A stretch of 64,000 nt of DNA from Isoetes taiwanensis. Lineage: Eukaryota; Streptophyta; Lycopodiopsida; Isoetales; Isoetaceae. The notes under the pieces are model-generated. The model made no database searches and had not been told where the DNA came from. It worked only from the letters and a program-made list of their open reading frames with translations. The stretch lies in NCBI GenBank assembly GCA_021234155.1, contig JAJEKV010000010.1:23262967-23326966 (forward strand). Direction: 5' to 3'. Below are positions 20,208 through 32,566 of the stretch, piece by piece (position 1 is the stretch's first letter; each line of letters opens with the position of its first letter). Made by a program: the position numbers and the translations under genes.

Positions 20208-22280
20208 TAGCTTGTTGAGATAAACTACATCTTCTCATGTTGGTAGGGTATAAGTTCTTATAGCAGGGGACAAAATTAAAAAAATAAATATATATATATA
20301 TATATATATATGTCGTCGTAACAAGCGAACACGTAGCTACATATACTATTGGTGGAAACCTAACCTTTTTAAATCTAACAAAATAAAATTTTAAGATAAA
20401 CTACATCTTTGCATGTTGGTAAGGTATTAGTTATCGTCGTGGGTAAGGTATTACTAGTTATCATCATCGTATTATATACCTCATAGCTCAACGGATGTAC
20501 CACAAAACATTGAACATTTTATGGTGGTATATTTCATAACTTTAACAGTGTAGCAAGTCAAATAAACCCCTATCGATTAAATAAACCCATGTATCAAGTG
20601 TACATGCATTCAAAAAAAAAAATTTTTTTTTTTTTTGGTCGTCGTAAAAAAAAAAACGTCGTTACAAACGTCGTTCAACGACGTTTTTTGTCGTCGTTTA
20701 ACGATGTCACGGCGTCGTTAAACGGCGACTTGTGATTTTAAATCGAAAACGGTAACAATCCAGCCGCTTATTTTCGAAAGCAAGCAAAGCTTATGGAGGA
20801 GCATTTTTGAGGCGATTTTGGTATGAGATCTACTTTGGGGTCTATTCTAAGTGTAAGACAAGCTTCATAAGGTATGTTACGCGGATCAACCAACTCGTTT
20901 TTGAATCTAAACTTGTTTTTGGGTAGATTTAGGGCTTTTTGTATTTGTTGTTTGTTCTTCCTTCAACCTTCATTCTTCTTCTTCCATTCTTGCATCCTTC
21001 TTCCATACATATTCTTCCATTCCCTTTGTCATCTTCTTCTTCGATTCTTCCTCCTCTTATACCACTACTTCCTCCTCTTATTCAAATTCTTACTCTTAAT
21101 CCTCCTCTTAGCTTCATCTTCTTCATTATTCTTCCTCCCCATTTTGGGTTCCTCCTCTTCTTCTTAGCCTTTTCTTCTTGAATTCTTCCATTCTTCTTCT
21201 AATTTTTTCCCATCTAAGAAGGCGTCGTTAAAAGGCGAGACCCTTCTTCTTTCAAAAATTTTTCCTTATTAGTTGTTTTATACTATTTCTTTCTAATCAT
21301 TGAATTTTTGTTTTGCATGTACACTCCTAGCAAAATGTGTTGTTCTTACAAAACAAGTTGGCACCTCTTCGGTAAGGATTTAGTTTTTCAATACGCTAAT
21401 AAAATACTAATGCTTTGTTTAGGTTAAATTGTTATCCAAGAAGGGGCGTCATTGAAACCACCCCTCCCCATTGATTTTCCATATTTTTTTTTTTTTCCTT
21501 TAAGTTGTTTATTTATACTAATATTTTACTAATCATTGAATTTATTGTTTTGCATGTACACTCCTAGCAAATCGTTGTTTGTGCAAAACAACTTTTGCCA
21601 CCTTTTGTACCAGGTAAGCATTTAATTTTCAATATGCTTAATGTATTGATTAATGTATTTAGCTTAATTTATTGATTAATGTATTTAGCTAAAAAATTGG
21701 GCTTCATTTATTTTTGTATTTTTTTAATATATTTAAAAGCGACATCATTTAATGGCGTTAAAATCTTATATTTCTTTATTGGTTAAATTCATTTTATAGG
21801 CTTTAAATTAAATGTATTAACTTCATTCATAATAAATGTGTTATTATTATTTTTTTTCAATTTAAAAAAAAAAAAAAAAAAAAAACAATACCGTTAAACG
21901 GCGTTGCTTTAAGTGGTACATCGGCGACAACGGCCCACCGGGTAACGCCCGGCCGCCCGACCGTGGGTCGCCGCGATTAATGCGTGGCGTCGTTTAACGG
22001 CGTCAAACACGCGTCGCGCTTACCGCCGCCGTCTTCTTCACTCGACGCCATCTTGCCGGCCGCCCGCCGTGCGTGGCGTGCGTAATGCGTGGCGTCGTTG
22101 AACGGCGTCAGTCGTCGCTTTAAGGCGCCCGCGGGTTCGACGCGTATAGACGCATAAAGGTCGTTTATCGGCGCTCGACGTCGAAATAGACGTCGTTTAT
22201 CGACGTTTTGACGTCGATCATCGACGCCTAAACGACGCGATCGGGCGTCGTAATAGACGTCGTAACGGGGCTTTAATTTT
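20208..22280. other. Right part of the CACTA-like element
   Basis: The order is a short duplicated phrase (GATAAACTACATCTT, 20,217 and 20,395), a TA microsatellite (20,289-20,312), and a block of ACGTCGTT/AACGACG words at 20,635-20,730. A TTCTTCCTCC-rich tract (20,960-21,200) and two copies about 240 bases apart of GTTTTGCATGTACACTCC (21,309 and 21,547) follow. Poly-T and poly-A runs precede the GC-rich right subterminal repeats from 21,890. No domain-bearing frame is seen; the Ser/Phe/Leu frames at 20,874-21,181 come from the pyrimidine tract. Confidence 0.65.
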
Positions 22281-22286
22281 GTAGTG

Positions 22287-25200
22287 TGGCAGAGCCAAAT
22301 CCGCAGCTCCGGAGGGGAGGTCAGCCGTCCCGGCCCCTGGGCCTTGGGGAGAGGAAATTGGGGCAAGCAGCTTCGGGATTTTAGGGTCCGTGATCCCCGG
22401 CGTCAACACCCCCACTCCACGTCAAGTCCGCGTAAGGTCCCATGAATCGACAAGGAGAGGCCTCCAAAAGCGTAAACCACAGTGGGTTGCGCAGGTTCTA
22501 GAAGGGTTTGCATTTTGGGGGCGAGACTTGGTATGTTGCACTTTGGGACTGGCCAGAAGCCGCAGACCAAGAATACGAGCAAGGGGAACTGGCGGGCCGG
22601 AGTTTGGGCATATCCTCCTCCCGATGTGGCAAGTAGAAGTTCGGGGCGGCAAATGGCAAGACATTCATAAATTAGCAATTAATGCATTGTACGAAAATAA
22701 ATTCTGATTTTTTTTGCCGGTGGAATCCTAATCCATTTCCAGCACACAACCCAATTTTGAAATTTTTAGGAGAAGGTCTAGGTCAAAGGGTTAGCATTAG
22801 AGCGGTCGGGGCAGCCCGTTGCGGGGGCAGCCAGAGGCGGCACCCTTCCCCAAGTCAAACGAGGCCGGGACCTTGCGGGGATCCCTCACAAGAGGGGAGA
22901 GTCCGGACCCCAAGAGCGGGGATCCAAAAAGTTCCCGAGGCAGCCCTTCTGGCGGCGCTCCCGGGGCACGCTAATGACCACCCTCCGGGCCGGTTCCCCT
23001 ATCCGACGGTTGGATCCTCCGTTCGAGGGGCCCCTCTTGGGAAGGCCCAAAAGATTCCAGTCGGTCCGGAGAACTTGTCAAACCGCGGCGCCCCGAGGTC
23101 GACCTTGTAGAAACCGCGATGTCTTGTCGTTCGCACCGGGAGGCTCGGAATGGCAAATCGACCGCCAAATCGTCCCTGAATGGCGAAATTACCCTAGGGA
23201 GCAAGTTACAAGGTCGGTTTTGCAAAAGAAAAAAACACTCACGCCCTCCACGACAGTATCCCGCATCCACATCCTAAGCCAATTGACTACGAGTGTGATG
23301 GAAGTGAGCTACTTTGGCGCTTCTTGGAGGTCGGGTGGTCTTCTGGCCACGGAACTTGGTCCCCAGGGCAACGTCGACGTTCTGAGTCCATTGGCAGAGC
23401 CAAATCGCGATTCCGGAGAGGGGAGGTCGCCCGTCCGTCCCCAGGGCCTTGGGGAGAGGAAATTCGGGGCAAGCAGTTTCCAGGGGGATTTTTAGGGTCC
23501 GTGCTCACGGCCAACACCCCCACCCACGTCAAGTCACTCGGTGCAAGGTCCCGAATCGACAAGGAGAGGGCCTCCAAAACGTAAACCACGTGGGTTGCCG
23601 AGGGTTCTAGAAGGGTTTGCGTTTTGGGGGCCGAGACTTGGTCTGTTGCACGCAGGACCTGGCCCGAAAAAATGCAGCCGAGAATCTGAGCAAGAGGAAC
23701 CGGCGGAGCGGAGTTTGGGCCTGTCCTCCTCCCGATGTGGCAAGTAGAAGTCGGGGCGCTTTTGCGGTGGCAAGACATTCATAAATTCGCAATTAATGCA
23801 TTGTCTGAAAATAAATTCTGATTTTTTGCCGGTGGAATCCTAATCCATTTCCAACCACACGGCCCAATTTTAGAAATTTTAGGAGAAGGTCTAGGTCAAA
23901 GGGTTAGCATTAGAGCGGTCCGGGGCAGCCCGGTTGCGGAACAGCAGTGGCACCCTTCCCCAAGTCAAAGCGAGGCCGGGGACCTTGCGGGGGATCCCTC
24001 ACAAGAGGGGAGAGTCCGGACCCCAAGAGGGGATCAAAAAAAGTTCCCGGGCAGCCCTTCTGGCGGCTCTCCCAGGGGCTGCGCTAATGACCACCCTCCG
24101 GGCCCGGTTCCCCTATCCGTGCCGTTGGATCCTCCGTTCGGGGAGCCCCTCTTGGGAAGGCCCAAAAGATTCCAGATCGGTCCGGGAGAACTTGTCAAAC
24201 CATGGGCGTCGAGGTCGGCCTTGTAGAAACCGCAGTCTGTCTTGTCGTTCGCACGCAGGGAGGCTCGAATGGCAAATCGACCACGCCAAATCGTCCCAAA
24301 TGGCGAAATTACCCTAGGGAGCAAGTTACAATGTCGGTTTTGCAAAAGAAAGAAACACTCCGCGCCCTCCGCGGCCGTATCGCATCCACATCCTAGGCCA
24401 ATTGACTACGAGTGTGATGGAAGTGAGCTACTTTGGCGCTTCTTGGAGGTCGGGGTGGTCTTACGCCCACGGAACTTGGTCCCGAGAACGTCGGCGTTCT
24501 GAGTCCATTGGCGAGAGTCAAATCGCGATTAGGAGAGGGGAGATCGCCCGTCAGGTCCCCTGGGCCTTGGGGAGAGGAAATTCAAAAGCGGCTTAGGGGG
24601 GGATTTTAGGGTCCGTGCTGCTGGCGTCAACACCCCCACTCCCGTCAAGTCCGGGCGCAAGGTCCCGCCCAAATCGACAAGGAGGGGCCTCCAAAGCGTA
24701 AACCACGTGGGTTGCCGGGTTCTAGAAGGGTTTGCGTTTTGGGGGCGAGACTGGTGCATTGCACTGGGACACGCCCGAAGTATGGCGAGAATCTGAACAA
24801 GGGCGGCGGGCCCGGAGTTTGGGCCTGTCCTCCTCCGATGTGGCAAGTAGAAGTCGAGTACACTTTGCGATGGCAAGACATTCATAAATTCGCAATTAAT
24901 GCATTGTGCGAAAATAAATTTTGATTTTTTGCCACCGGAATCTAATCCATTTCGGCCACACGCCCAATTTTGAAATTTTTAGGAGAAGGTCTAGGTCAAA
25001 GGGTTAGCATTAGAGCGGTCGGGCGGCGGATTGCGGAACCGAGCTGGCACCCTTCCGCAAGTCAAGCGAGGCGGGGACCTTGCAGAGATCCCTCACAAGA
25101 GGGAGAATCCAGGACCCCAAGAGGCGGGATCCAAAAAGTTTCCGAGGCCCCTTCTGGCTGGCTCCCAGGCTGCCGCGCTAATGACCACTCTCCCGGGCCG

Positions 25201-25936
25201 GTTCCCCTATCCGGCCGTTGGATCCTCCGTTCAGGGCCCCTCTTGGGAAGGCCCAAAAGATTCCAGATCGGTCCGGAGAACTTGTCAAACCGCGGAGGCC
25301 CACGAGGTTGGCCTTGTAGAAACCACCACCGTCTTGTCGTTGTCGACGCAGGGAGGCTCAGGAATGGCAAATCGACCACCTGCCAAATCGTCCGAATGGC
25401 GAAATTACCCTAGGGAGCAAGTTACAAGGTCGGTTTTGCAAAAGAAAGAAACACTCCGCCCTCCCGCGACGGTATCCCGCATCCACATCCTATGCCAATT
25501 GACTACGAGTGTGATGGAAGTGAGCTACTTTGGCGCTTCTTGGAGGTCGGGTGGTCTTCTCGCCCGCGGAACTTGGTCCCCGGGGCAACGTCAATGTTCT
25601 GAGTCCATTGGCGAGAGTCAAATCGCGATTCGGAGGGGAGGTCGCCTTCGTCCGTCCCGGGGGCCTTGGGGAGAGGAAATTGGGGGACAGCGGCTTAGGG
25701 GATTTTAGGGTCCGTGCTCTGGCGTCAACACCCCCTCCACGTCAAATCCGCGGCAAGGTCCCCCGAATCGACAAGGAGGGGCCTCCAAAAACGTAAACCA
25801 CGTGGGTTTGCCAGGTTCTAGAAGGGTTTGCGTTTTGGGGGGCGAGACTTGTCTCATTGCACTTGGGACTGGCCGAGCAGCCGCTGTTGGAGAATACTGA
25901 ACAAGGGAACCCGGCGGAGCGGAGTTTGGGCCTGTT
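22287..25936 (+). repeat. Array of 1.1-kb tandem repeat, subfamily B (beside copy A)
   Basis: The anchor AATTGACTACGAG is at 23,281, 24,400 and 25,497, giving periods of 1,119 and 1,097 bases. With 13,242-13,301 it makes about 3.3 units. Subfamily B has GTGATGGAAGTGAGCTACT after the anchor. The last unit stops abruptly within GGAGTTTGGGCCTGT at 25,936, about 67 bases before a prolyl-tRNA synthetase exon. Frames of 60-225 residues occur on both strands but differ in each unit. Confidence 0.92.
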
Positions 25937-26003
25937 CAAAGATTTTTATTTATCCTTCATAGAAAGATGTATTAGCATGACTAAAAGCGATATTGAAATG
26001 TAG

Positions 26004-28216
26004 GCAAGACAAATGATTGATATCTATCAAAAATTTGCATGGGAGGAGGGCTGCAATGCACATTATTGTTGGCCCAGTAAATCAAAGGCTTTGAAAGTTT
26101 TGCTTTGGTGCAGTTCACACATACACAATCGAGGCAATGATGGGAGACATGAAGGCCTTACAAAGGTGGTACCAGTCATAACCTTGGGCAAAACTTTTCA
26201 TGCATATGGGCATATCATTATATGCATGCTTGTTTGTTTTTTTGAAGGCGAATCTGAGTTCATTAGAAATTTAATACCCCTCGACAAAGAGTCTTTGCAG
26301 TTGTAATCCTTAGATGCCAAGTGGTTATGTATGCCAAACTTTTATAGTATGCTCCCCATCATAATTTTGTATATCTTATCCCGAAATGGTAGAACCTAAT
26401 CGGGATAAGGAGTATGTTTAAATCTTCAAGCTTCGATTCTTGAAGGTTTTCCCGTGATATTCATGAGAATAACTCTGTTCTTGAATATGTCTAGAGGTAT
26501 AGGTTCATTCATTTGGCATGGAAAGAGCAAATTTATGCACTGTAAGGTTTGCAAATTCTGATGAATAGGCTGAATTTCTTTGGTTTAGAACTTGCTTGCT
26601 TATAGCCCGAAAAACACATCTTGGGAGGACAAGCGCTAATTTTTAATCTTCAATGTGACTAATTTAGCTTGCGGTTCTAAGCTCTTACGTCTCGGAAACT
26701 ATTCACAAACTATATTTTATCGAAATTGCATGTTTTACATACGTAACCAGGCTTCTTAAAAGCACAAACAACTAGAGTCAAACAAATGAATTTGCATTGG
26801 CGGTACATGTATAACACAAACGAAGTCCTAAAGATCTTTGGCGATTATTATGAAGCTTCTGGACATACACACTTTGAAGAAGAGGTACATGAAACTTGGG
26901 ATACATAGTTTCTATTGTCCCAAGAGTCATAAATAATGTGGGCTAATTTACATACTCCTTTAAGCATAGGGAAATGGGGTGAGAGCGGAAAAAAGCGTAT
27001 TCAAGCTCATTGCTTTATTAAGCTTGGAAGTGTATCTTTGTTTATTTTGCGAGTTACTTTTTTGTATTAGTAGCACTACTTCCATCTTTGGCGATTAATC
27101 TGACGAGGAATTAAGAACAGTTCCACGATGAAAATGGAAAACCAATTTGTTTGGCAAGCGTCATGGGGATGAGCACCACGAATGGTTGGTGGAATTATAA
27201 TGACACATGGAGATGATAAAGGGCCCGACACTTCCTCCAAATGTTAGCCAATCTGAGGGTTAGTAAAAGCGAATCCACGTGAGCCATTTTCTATGGGTTC
27301 TCATAGTTGTGATACTTATTAGGTGGTAGTTATTCCAATTTGGAAAAGTGATGATGAGAAAGAAAGGCTGTTCTAAGTGGAGCATCGAAAGTCAGATTTG
27401 TCTTGAAGGAGGCGTGTCAGTGGAAGTTGATTCATCGGACAAAAGACTCGGGATGGAAGTTCAGTTTTGGGAGATGAAAGTAATAGGATGTCGGGTTTGG
27501 TCTTTCTTTCAATAGCTATAACATCAAATCGCTAAAGATGCCCGTATATTCTAATACTGGGGGAGTGCCTATCGGGGATTGAAATTGGTCCAAGGGATGT
27601 GGCAAGCAACACCATGGTTATGTGTAGAAGAGACATTCCGGGGAAAGAGAGCAAGGAATTTGGCATATCCTTGGAGCCTTCAAATGTGGTGGTTCATGTG
27701 AAAAGGAGATTACAAGATATTGAGGGAAAATATGCTCTTCGTGCCACAACATTCCGAGGCAGTCTTGACACCAACCACATAACCTCTGCCCGTGGTGTTC
27801 TTTTGCAAATCATGCCTTTGCATTCTTTGCTGGTGTACTATTTATCTTTTGAGTCCTAGCCTATGTTCTAAGTTTAGTTCTCTTGTTAATGCAGAAATAT
27901 TGTTGATGTAAAGTCTTATGGAGAGCTGAAAGAGGCAATTCTTGAGGGTAAATGGGCACGAGGCCCTTGGGCTTTGGAAGGTAAGTTGGGTGTTCATTCA
28001 AGAACTAAAGGCTGCTTCTTAAATTCTCATGGCTTGTGTTCTATTTCTTGAGTATGTGCATGATTGCGGTGATCTTTGAGGAAGCCTACGTTAAGGAGGA
28101 GGCAGGGGAGCAACAATACGATGTTTCCGTTTGACCAGCCCAATCTTGTTATGCCTTGCTTAATGGCGGGGAAAGGTGTCGAGGAGGAGGTTGCAATCTT
28201 TGCTAAGTCTTATTGA
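26004..28216 (+). pseudogene. Organellar-type prolyl-tRNA synthetase, 3' part (truncated gene or pseudogene)
   Basis: Exon-like blocks match plant plastid/mitochondrial ProRS in order. 26,004-26,198 has QMIDIYQKFAWEE, TYTIEAMMGDMKALQ and NLGQNF across slips. About 27,130-27,258 has FVWQASWG, RMVGGII and MTHGDDKG. 27,323-27,479 has VVVIPIWKSDDEKER, VSVEVDSSDKR and FWEMK. About 27,560-27,765 has IEIGPRDVAS, RRDIPGKE, KEFGISLEPS and RATTFR. 27,895-27,980 has NIVDVKSYGELKEAILEGKW between a perfect acceptor (TAATGCAG) and donor (GAAG|GTAAGT). About 28,075-28,216 has FPFDQP, EEVAIFAKSY and the natural stop. This covers the end of the aminoacylation core and the anticodon-binding domain. Retained introns exclude a processed copy. 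Frameshifts and stops argue for decay, unless they are sequence errors. Upstream exons, with motifs 1 and 2, are missing; the satellite array replaces them. Confidence 0.85.
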
Positions 28217-29103
28217 ATCAAGCAATTGATAGTGGCCATTTCTTACACATATTTTAGCACTATAATGCCAACCGCATCCTGAATGTAATGCCAACCGCAT
28301 CTGAATGAATTCTTTGTTGTCTTATATAGTCCCAAAGAAAATGATGTATAACTACCTCCACCGATAACGTTGTCTATCTAGTCCCTATAGCTCCTTAAAC
28401 GTGGAAACAATTTTTCCCAAAATTGGTTTAATACGGCATGTCGACTATAATGAGCATCTTTGTGCTCTGCCTCAAGTCCTGCTTGTAGTTTTGAGTCACG
28501 GGATCTGTTAAGCATGACAAATCGTGATATTGTATTTTGAACATTCAAGGCTGGGAGCTATTATTACGTACAAGTGAGATATTCAAAGGATTGAATCGTT
28601 TTAAACCTTCAAGTTTACAAGCCATTGTATAATGGACCGTTGTGTGGGGAATAAATTTAACGACATGTTTTGGAAAAATTTGTTCCATGTTTAAGGAAGC
28701 TATAGGGGCGATACATGCGGTATGGGTAGAAGCGGTTCGTTGGAATCATGTGAATCATGTCGGTTTTCTCAAAAATTTCCGGTTTCTTAGATATAAGCAT
28801 TGGGCATCATTTCCGGTTTCTTAAATATAAGCATAAGCATTTGTCGTAAGTGCATTCATTTCGTCGTTAAAAGAACCATCGTCGAGATCTATCGAGGCGT
28901 TCTAGTAGTTATACATGCGAGTTTATGTAATTCATCTAATTTTCTTTTTTTTTTGAAAATTATCAAAATGCCCTTACATTTAGCAAAAATCACCAAAACA
29001 TTGTGTTTAAAGTAAGGAATAATATTTTTTTTTTTTTTTTACCAACCAAATAAGGTGCTCTTTACAAAATTGTATTGGAAGTGACAATCGTTATAGTGTA
29101 TTG
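28217..29103. other. Spacer downstream of the prolyl-tRNA synthetase fragment
   Basis: This stretch would contain the 3' UTR. A phrase, AATGCCAACCGCATC, is repeated at about 28,265 and 28,286, and GGTTTCTTAGATATAAGCAT is nearly repeated at about 28,780 and 28,815. No other gene signal is seen. Confidence 0.5.
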
Positions 29104-29780
29104 GATCTAAGCCCTAATCTTTTTTTTTTTTTTTTTTTTGTTTGAAGGCATGGTTGGTGGGACTTGCACCCGCCCACGTCTCCCACCCGATGGTATACAG
29201 TGGGTTTTGAACCTTGGTGGCAGTGTATAACAAACTTTTTTTTTAAATAGGAAAAAAGCCTTAAGTTCACAAAACCATTAGGATTATATTAATTTTAACC
29301 GGATTGGCCCTTCTATTACAAAATTCAGTAGGAACTTTTCCTTTAACAAAGATTTGCAAAAGGATCATCAAAAAGTTACTTTTGTCTTTGCATGCCTTTG
29401 TATTATGATGAAATCAAATGTTTAGGAGGTGATTGTTGAGCGTCATTTAATAATGTATGTAGGTGCATAAATGCATGTAGGTGCATAATCATAAATATTC
29501 TATTGGCATTCCCTATATACATAAGTTAAGCAATAAAAAAAATCCTACTAGTGCAAAAGATAGCGGGGGAAAAAATCCTAGGACTTATGGCTTCAACCGA
29601 CCCAAATCCTTATATGCCATTTTTTTGGACCCGGTAGTATATCCTAGAGTATTTCATGTGGACCCGGAACTTTTTACTTTGAACCCGGGATTTTTGATTC
29701 AATCCTAGGACTTTGTTGCACCTTTGCTTGGTGGGGATCATCCCAATCAAGGCCTTACCACTAGATTTAAGCCCTAATCT
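29104..29780 (-). mobile_element. Poly(A) retroposon (SINE/LINE-like), minus orientation
   Basis: Direct repeats GATCTAAGCCCTAATCT (29,104-29,120) and GATTTAAGCCCTAATCT (29,764-29,780), 17 bases with one mismatch, flank 643 bases. The unit starts with a run of about 20 T, that is, a poly(A) tail on the minus strand. This is the signature of target-primed reverse transcription. Read on the minus strand, the start (AGTGGTAAGGCCTTG) and a later GGGTTCAAAG resemble Pol III A and B boxes, which would suggest a tRNA-type SINE. No reverse transcriptase is present. Confidence 0.7.
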
Positions 29781-30767
29781 GAATATATGAGATCGCTCGA
29801 AATTGCACAATAAAGATTTGTCTTTTGACCCTTTTTTTGGGACACTTTCCTATTCCTTTTAAAAGCCTTCAATTCGGTATGCTGCTGGAGCTATTGGCGA
29901 GATCTGCAGCGTCTTTTTACTAGTTTAGGATCTAATCTTCTTGGCTTGCTAAGAGCCTTGGAGTGCCACCAGTTTTCTTGGTGGTTTTGAGTTTTTTTCG
30001 CGATTTTTTGGAGTTTCTTGATGGTTTACCATAATCTTGGCTATTCTATGGAGCTTTTGGGGATGATCTGCGAGTCTATGGAGCTTTTGGCGACGATTTG
30101 CGAGTCTGTTGTTCTTTGTTGTGCTTTTCTTGCGAGTTGTAGCACTCTGAGACTTGCATCACGAGGAATGAAGCTTTGGGGGAAGCAGTTTTGGCCGGTT
30201 TTGCTCTGCCCAAAAGTTTTGATGTGTACATAACAGATATTTTATGCTGTAAATCCTTATGGAAATTCTTGTAAGCGCAACTTACGGCGACTGTATTCAT
30301 GTGGAAGCCACTTTGTGGTATATGAATAACAGAAATTTTGTCTGTTTTCACTTGTTCATAGTAAATGCCTAAATTCTTAAAATGAAAATCAGCGAGGGAT
30401 CACCTTGAAATTTCGACTTTAAAAATCAAAGGTGATTAGAGCGAAATTTCAAGATGGTTAAAATTTGGAAAAACCTATATCGAGCCTTACGATCACGGAA
30501 TTGAGAGATTTTGATGTTGTGCTTTCTTGATAAGATAAATTTTTCGATCTTTGTGCTATCTTGATAAGTAAAATTTAGACTCCTTTGCCCTAATAAAGCA
30601 TGTTCTCAAGACTCGTGAGGCAAAATGTACATCTACGAATCTGTTGTCCACCAATTTCTAGACAAGGCAAGTTCCTACTCTTTTTAAATGCTCTTTGTTG
30701 CCTTTTTCTGTATTTCTTCCCTTTTGTGAGTTAGAAAGCTCAAAGATAATCCTTGAGCACAATCGGT
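29781..30767. other. Unassigned spacer
   Basis: Near 30,047-30,115 a phrase containing CTATGGAGCTTTTGG and GCGAGTCT is repeated after about 36 bases. Otherwise there is no gene, RNA or repeat that I recognise. Confidence 0.4.
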
Positions 30768-31560
30768 GTCAGACATCTTAATGTCATGGGTGGCAGGCTT
30801 AAAAGAGGTGCAGATATTGATGCTCAAAACAAAGGTAGTTGTGGTTATAAGTTTTCACTCCTTCAGAAACAAGTGTAATGGACTTTCACAATCTTTGCCA
30901 AAGCAAAAAAAAAAACTATGCTTTTGTTTCTCTGAGCGAAGCTTTTCTACGATGCCATGATGGATGGTTGATTTAATCCTGTCCAAGATTGGAATTGGCA
31001 TAAGCATGGGATGTTGCACTATGGCAAATATGGTTTTAACAGAGACAGACAACTTGAAATCTGTAAGTGCAGCATGGAATAGAGAGTCTTCTATCAAACC
31101 AGATTCTTTCAAAATACACACAATGACATACCATACCATTTTGTTTTTCTTGGAAATCAGTGGCAGACGTCTTAATGTCATGGATAAAATTTGCTTGAAG
31201 AGGTGCAAATATTAATGCTTTCGAACCAAAGGTAGTTGGATTTGTAAGTTTTACTCAAAAAGTGGTTAAAGATGTATCCAGTTGTTAATGGACTTTCACA
31301 ATCTTTGCCAAGGGAAAAAAGAAAAGAGCATGCATTCGTTTCTACAAATGGTTGATTTAATCCTCCTTCATATTCCAGTTCAAAATTGGAATTGGCATAA
31401 GCATGATAATGATGCACTATGCCAAATATGGTTCTGAAAGACACAAACACAACTTGAAATTTGTAAATGTAGCATGGAATCTGGAATAGAGTGTCTTCTA
31501 TCAAACCATATTCTTTCAAACGTACCATGTTTAAACTTTTGTATCTATTGCAACTTTAGA
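30768..31560 (+). repeat. Tandem duplication of a ~395-bp segment
   Basis: CAGACATCTTAATGTCATGG at about 30,768 and CAGACGTCTTAATGTCATGG at about 31,163 open two similar segments. These share GGACTTTCACAATCTTTGCC, GGTTGATTTAATCCT, ATTGGAATTGGCATAAGC and TCTATCAAACCA in the same order. The second copy has small indels. A short frame (RGADIDAQNK) looks faintly like an ankyrin repeat but is not kept in the second copy. Confidence 0.75.
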
Positions 31561-31700
31561 AAAGGCAGTCAAATGTCTAAAACCATCTACATGTGTTATG
31601 AAAAACACAATTTACCAAAGGAGGAGATTTGGTAATGTAGCAAAACATCAAAAGGGAAACATAACAAATTGTAAATCTATCACACAACAAGAGAATGGAC

Positions 31701-32060
31701 ATTTAGCGACGTGGGCTTCTGCGGCGTCACGTGCGGCGTGGCGTCGCCAAATAACGTCCGTCGGGCGTCACGTCGCGAACCGCGTCGCATCACGGCGTGT
31801 AGTCGGCGTCGACACCGCGCCCGGTGGGCGCTTGCGCCCAGTGGGCGACGGTGGCGGGTGTCACGCCCGGTGGATGTTCTGACGTGGCGTCGCATGCGGC
31901 GTCGTTATATGTGGCGTTATGTGTCGTATGTGGCGTATGTGTCGTATATGACCGTCAATCATTATATGACGCGTCGGTATGTATATGTGGCGTATATGAC
32001 CGCGTCGATGCGTATATGTGGCGTAGGTGGTGGCATGTGGCGTATATTTTTATACCACGA
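31701..32060. repeat. Left subterminal repeats of copy B
   Basis: GCGTCACGTGCGGCGTGGCG words and then GTATATGTGGCG/GTCGTATGTGGCG words fill about 350 bases. They correspond to 1-180 of copy A, in which nearly every GGCG reads GACG. Confidence 0.65.
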
Positions 32061-32566
32061 AGGTTAATGGTTTTAGGATTACAAATTCAATACACATGCG
32101 ATTGATGCACAATGCGAAAAAAGACTCGGCGACCAACTGCGGCTTCATTTAAGCGTGTTGCTGCGCATGCATCATCACGATAGATGTGCTACCGCTATAA
32201 ATTGTTCATTATAAAGCGGCGTTATGCGTGTCAAAATCTAGTTGTTCCAAGTTTACAATCCTTGAAGGTAACTTGACAATAGGCTTGTTGTCAATCATTG
32301 TTCTTTGAGAAGAATAGTAGAAGGATTCCTTAGGCTCACCCAAGATTCTCTTATATTTTTTAAACTTTTTTAAAACTTTCTAGAACATTCTAGAACTTTT
32401 CATTATATGTGGCGTATGTGACATATGTGTAAGTAGAAGGTCGCATGTTCGAGGAAAGGCACCATCTTCATTGTGCCCTTAAGCCCCGACAAGCACATGA
32501 ACTTTTAGTGTGAGCATTTCTAATGGATTGAGCTTCATCCAGAATAATTCTAAACCACCTAATGTT

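Larger units (their letters stand above)
13302..22286 (+). mobile_element. Non-autonomous CACTA-like element with an internal satellite array
   Basis: The termini are CACTACAAGGGATAG on the left and TTTTGTAGTG on the right, giving an 8-bp perfect terminal inverted repeat CACTACAA. TGG stands on both sides (13,299-13,301 and 22,287-22,289), the 3-bp target duplication expected of CACTA elements. Removing 8,985 bases plus one TGG restores GAGTCCATTGGCAGAGCC, exactly the 1.1-kb unit seen elsewhere. Both subterminal regions (13,310-13,815 and 21,890-22,280) are dense in CGTCGTT/AACGACG words. No transposase is found inside; it depends on one supplied in trans. The interior is mostly a 1.13-kb tandem array (13,893-20,207). 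Confidence 0.92.

Noticed and set aside
22390-25796. Many 60-225-codon frames in the 1.1-kb arrays
   Set aside because: Frames occur on both strands at similar lengths and are broken at different places in each unit, as expected of GC-rich noncoding repeats.
30768-30960. Ankyrin repeat
   Set aside because: Only RGADIDAQNK resembles the motif. It is absent from the tandem second copy and the frame is short.
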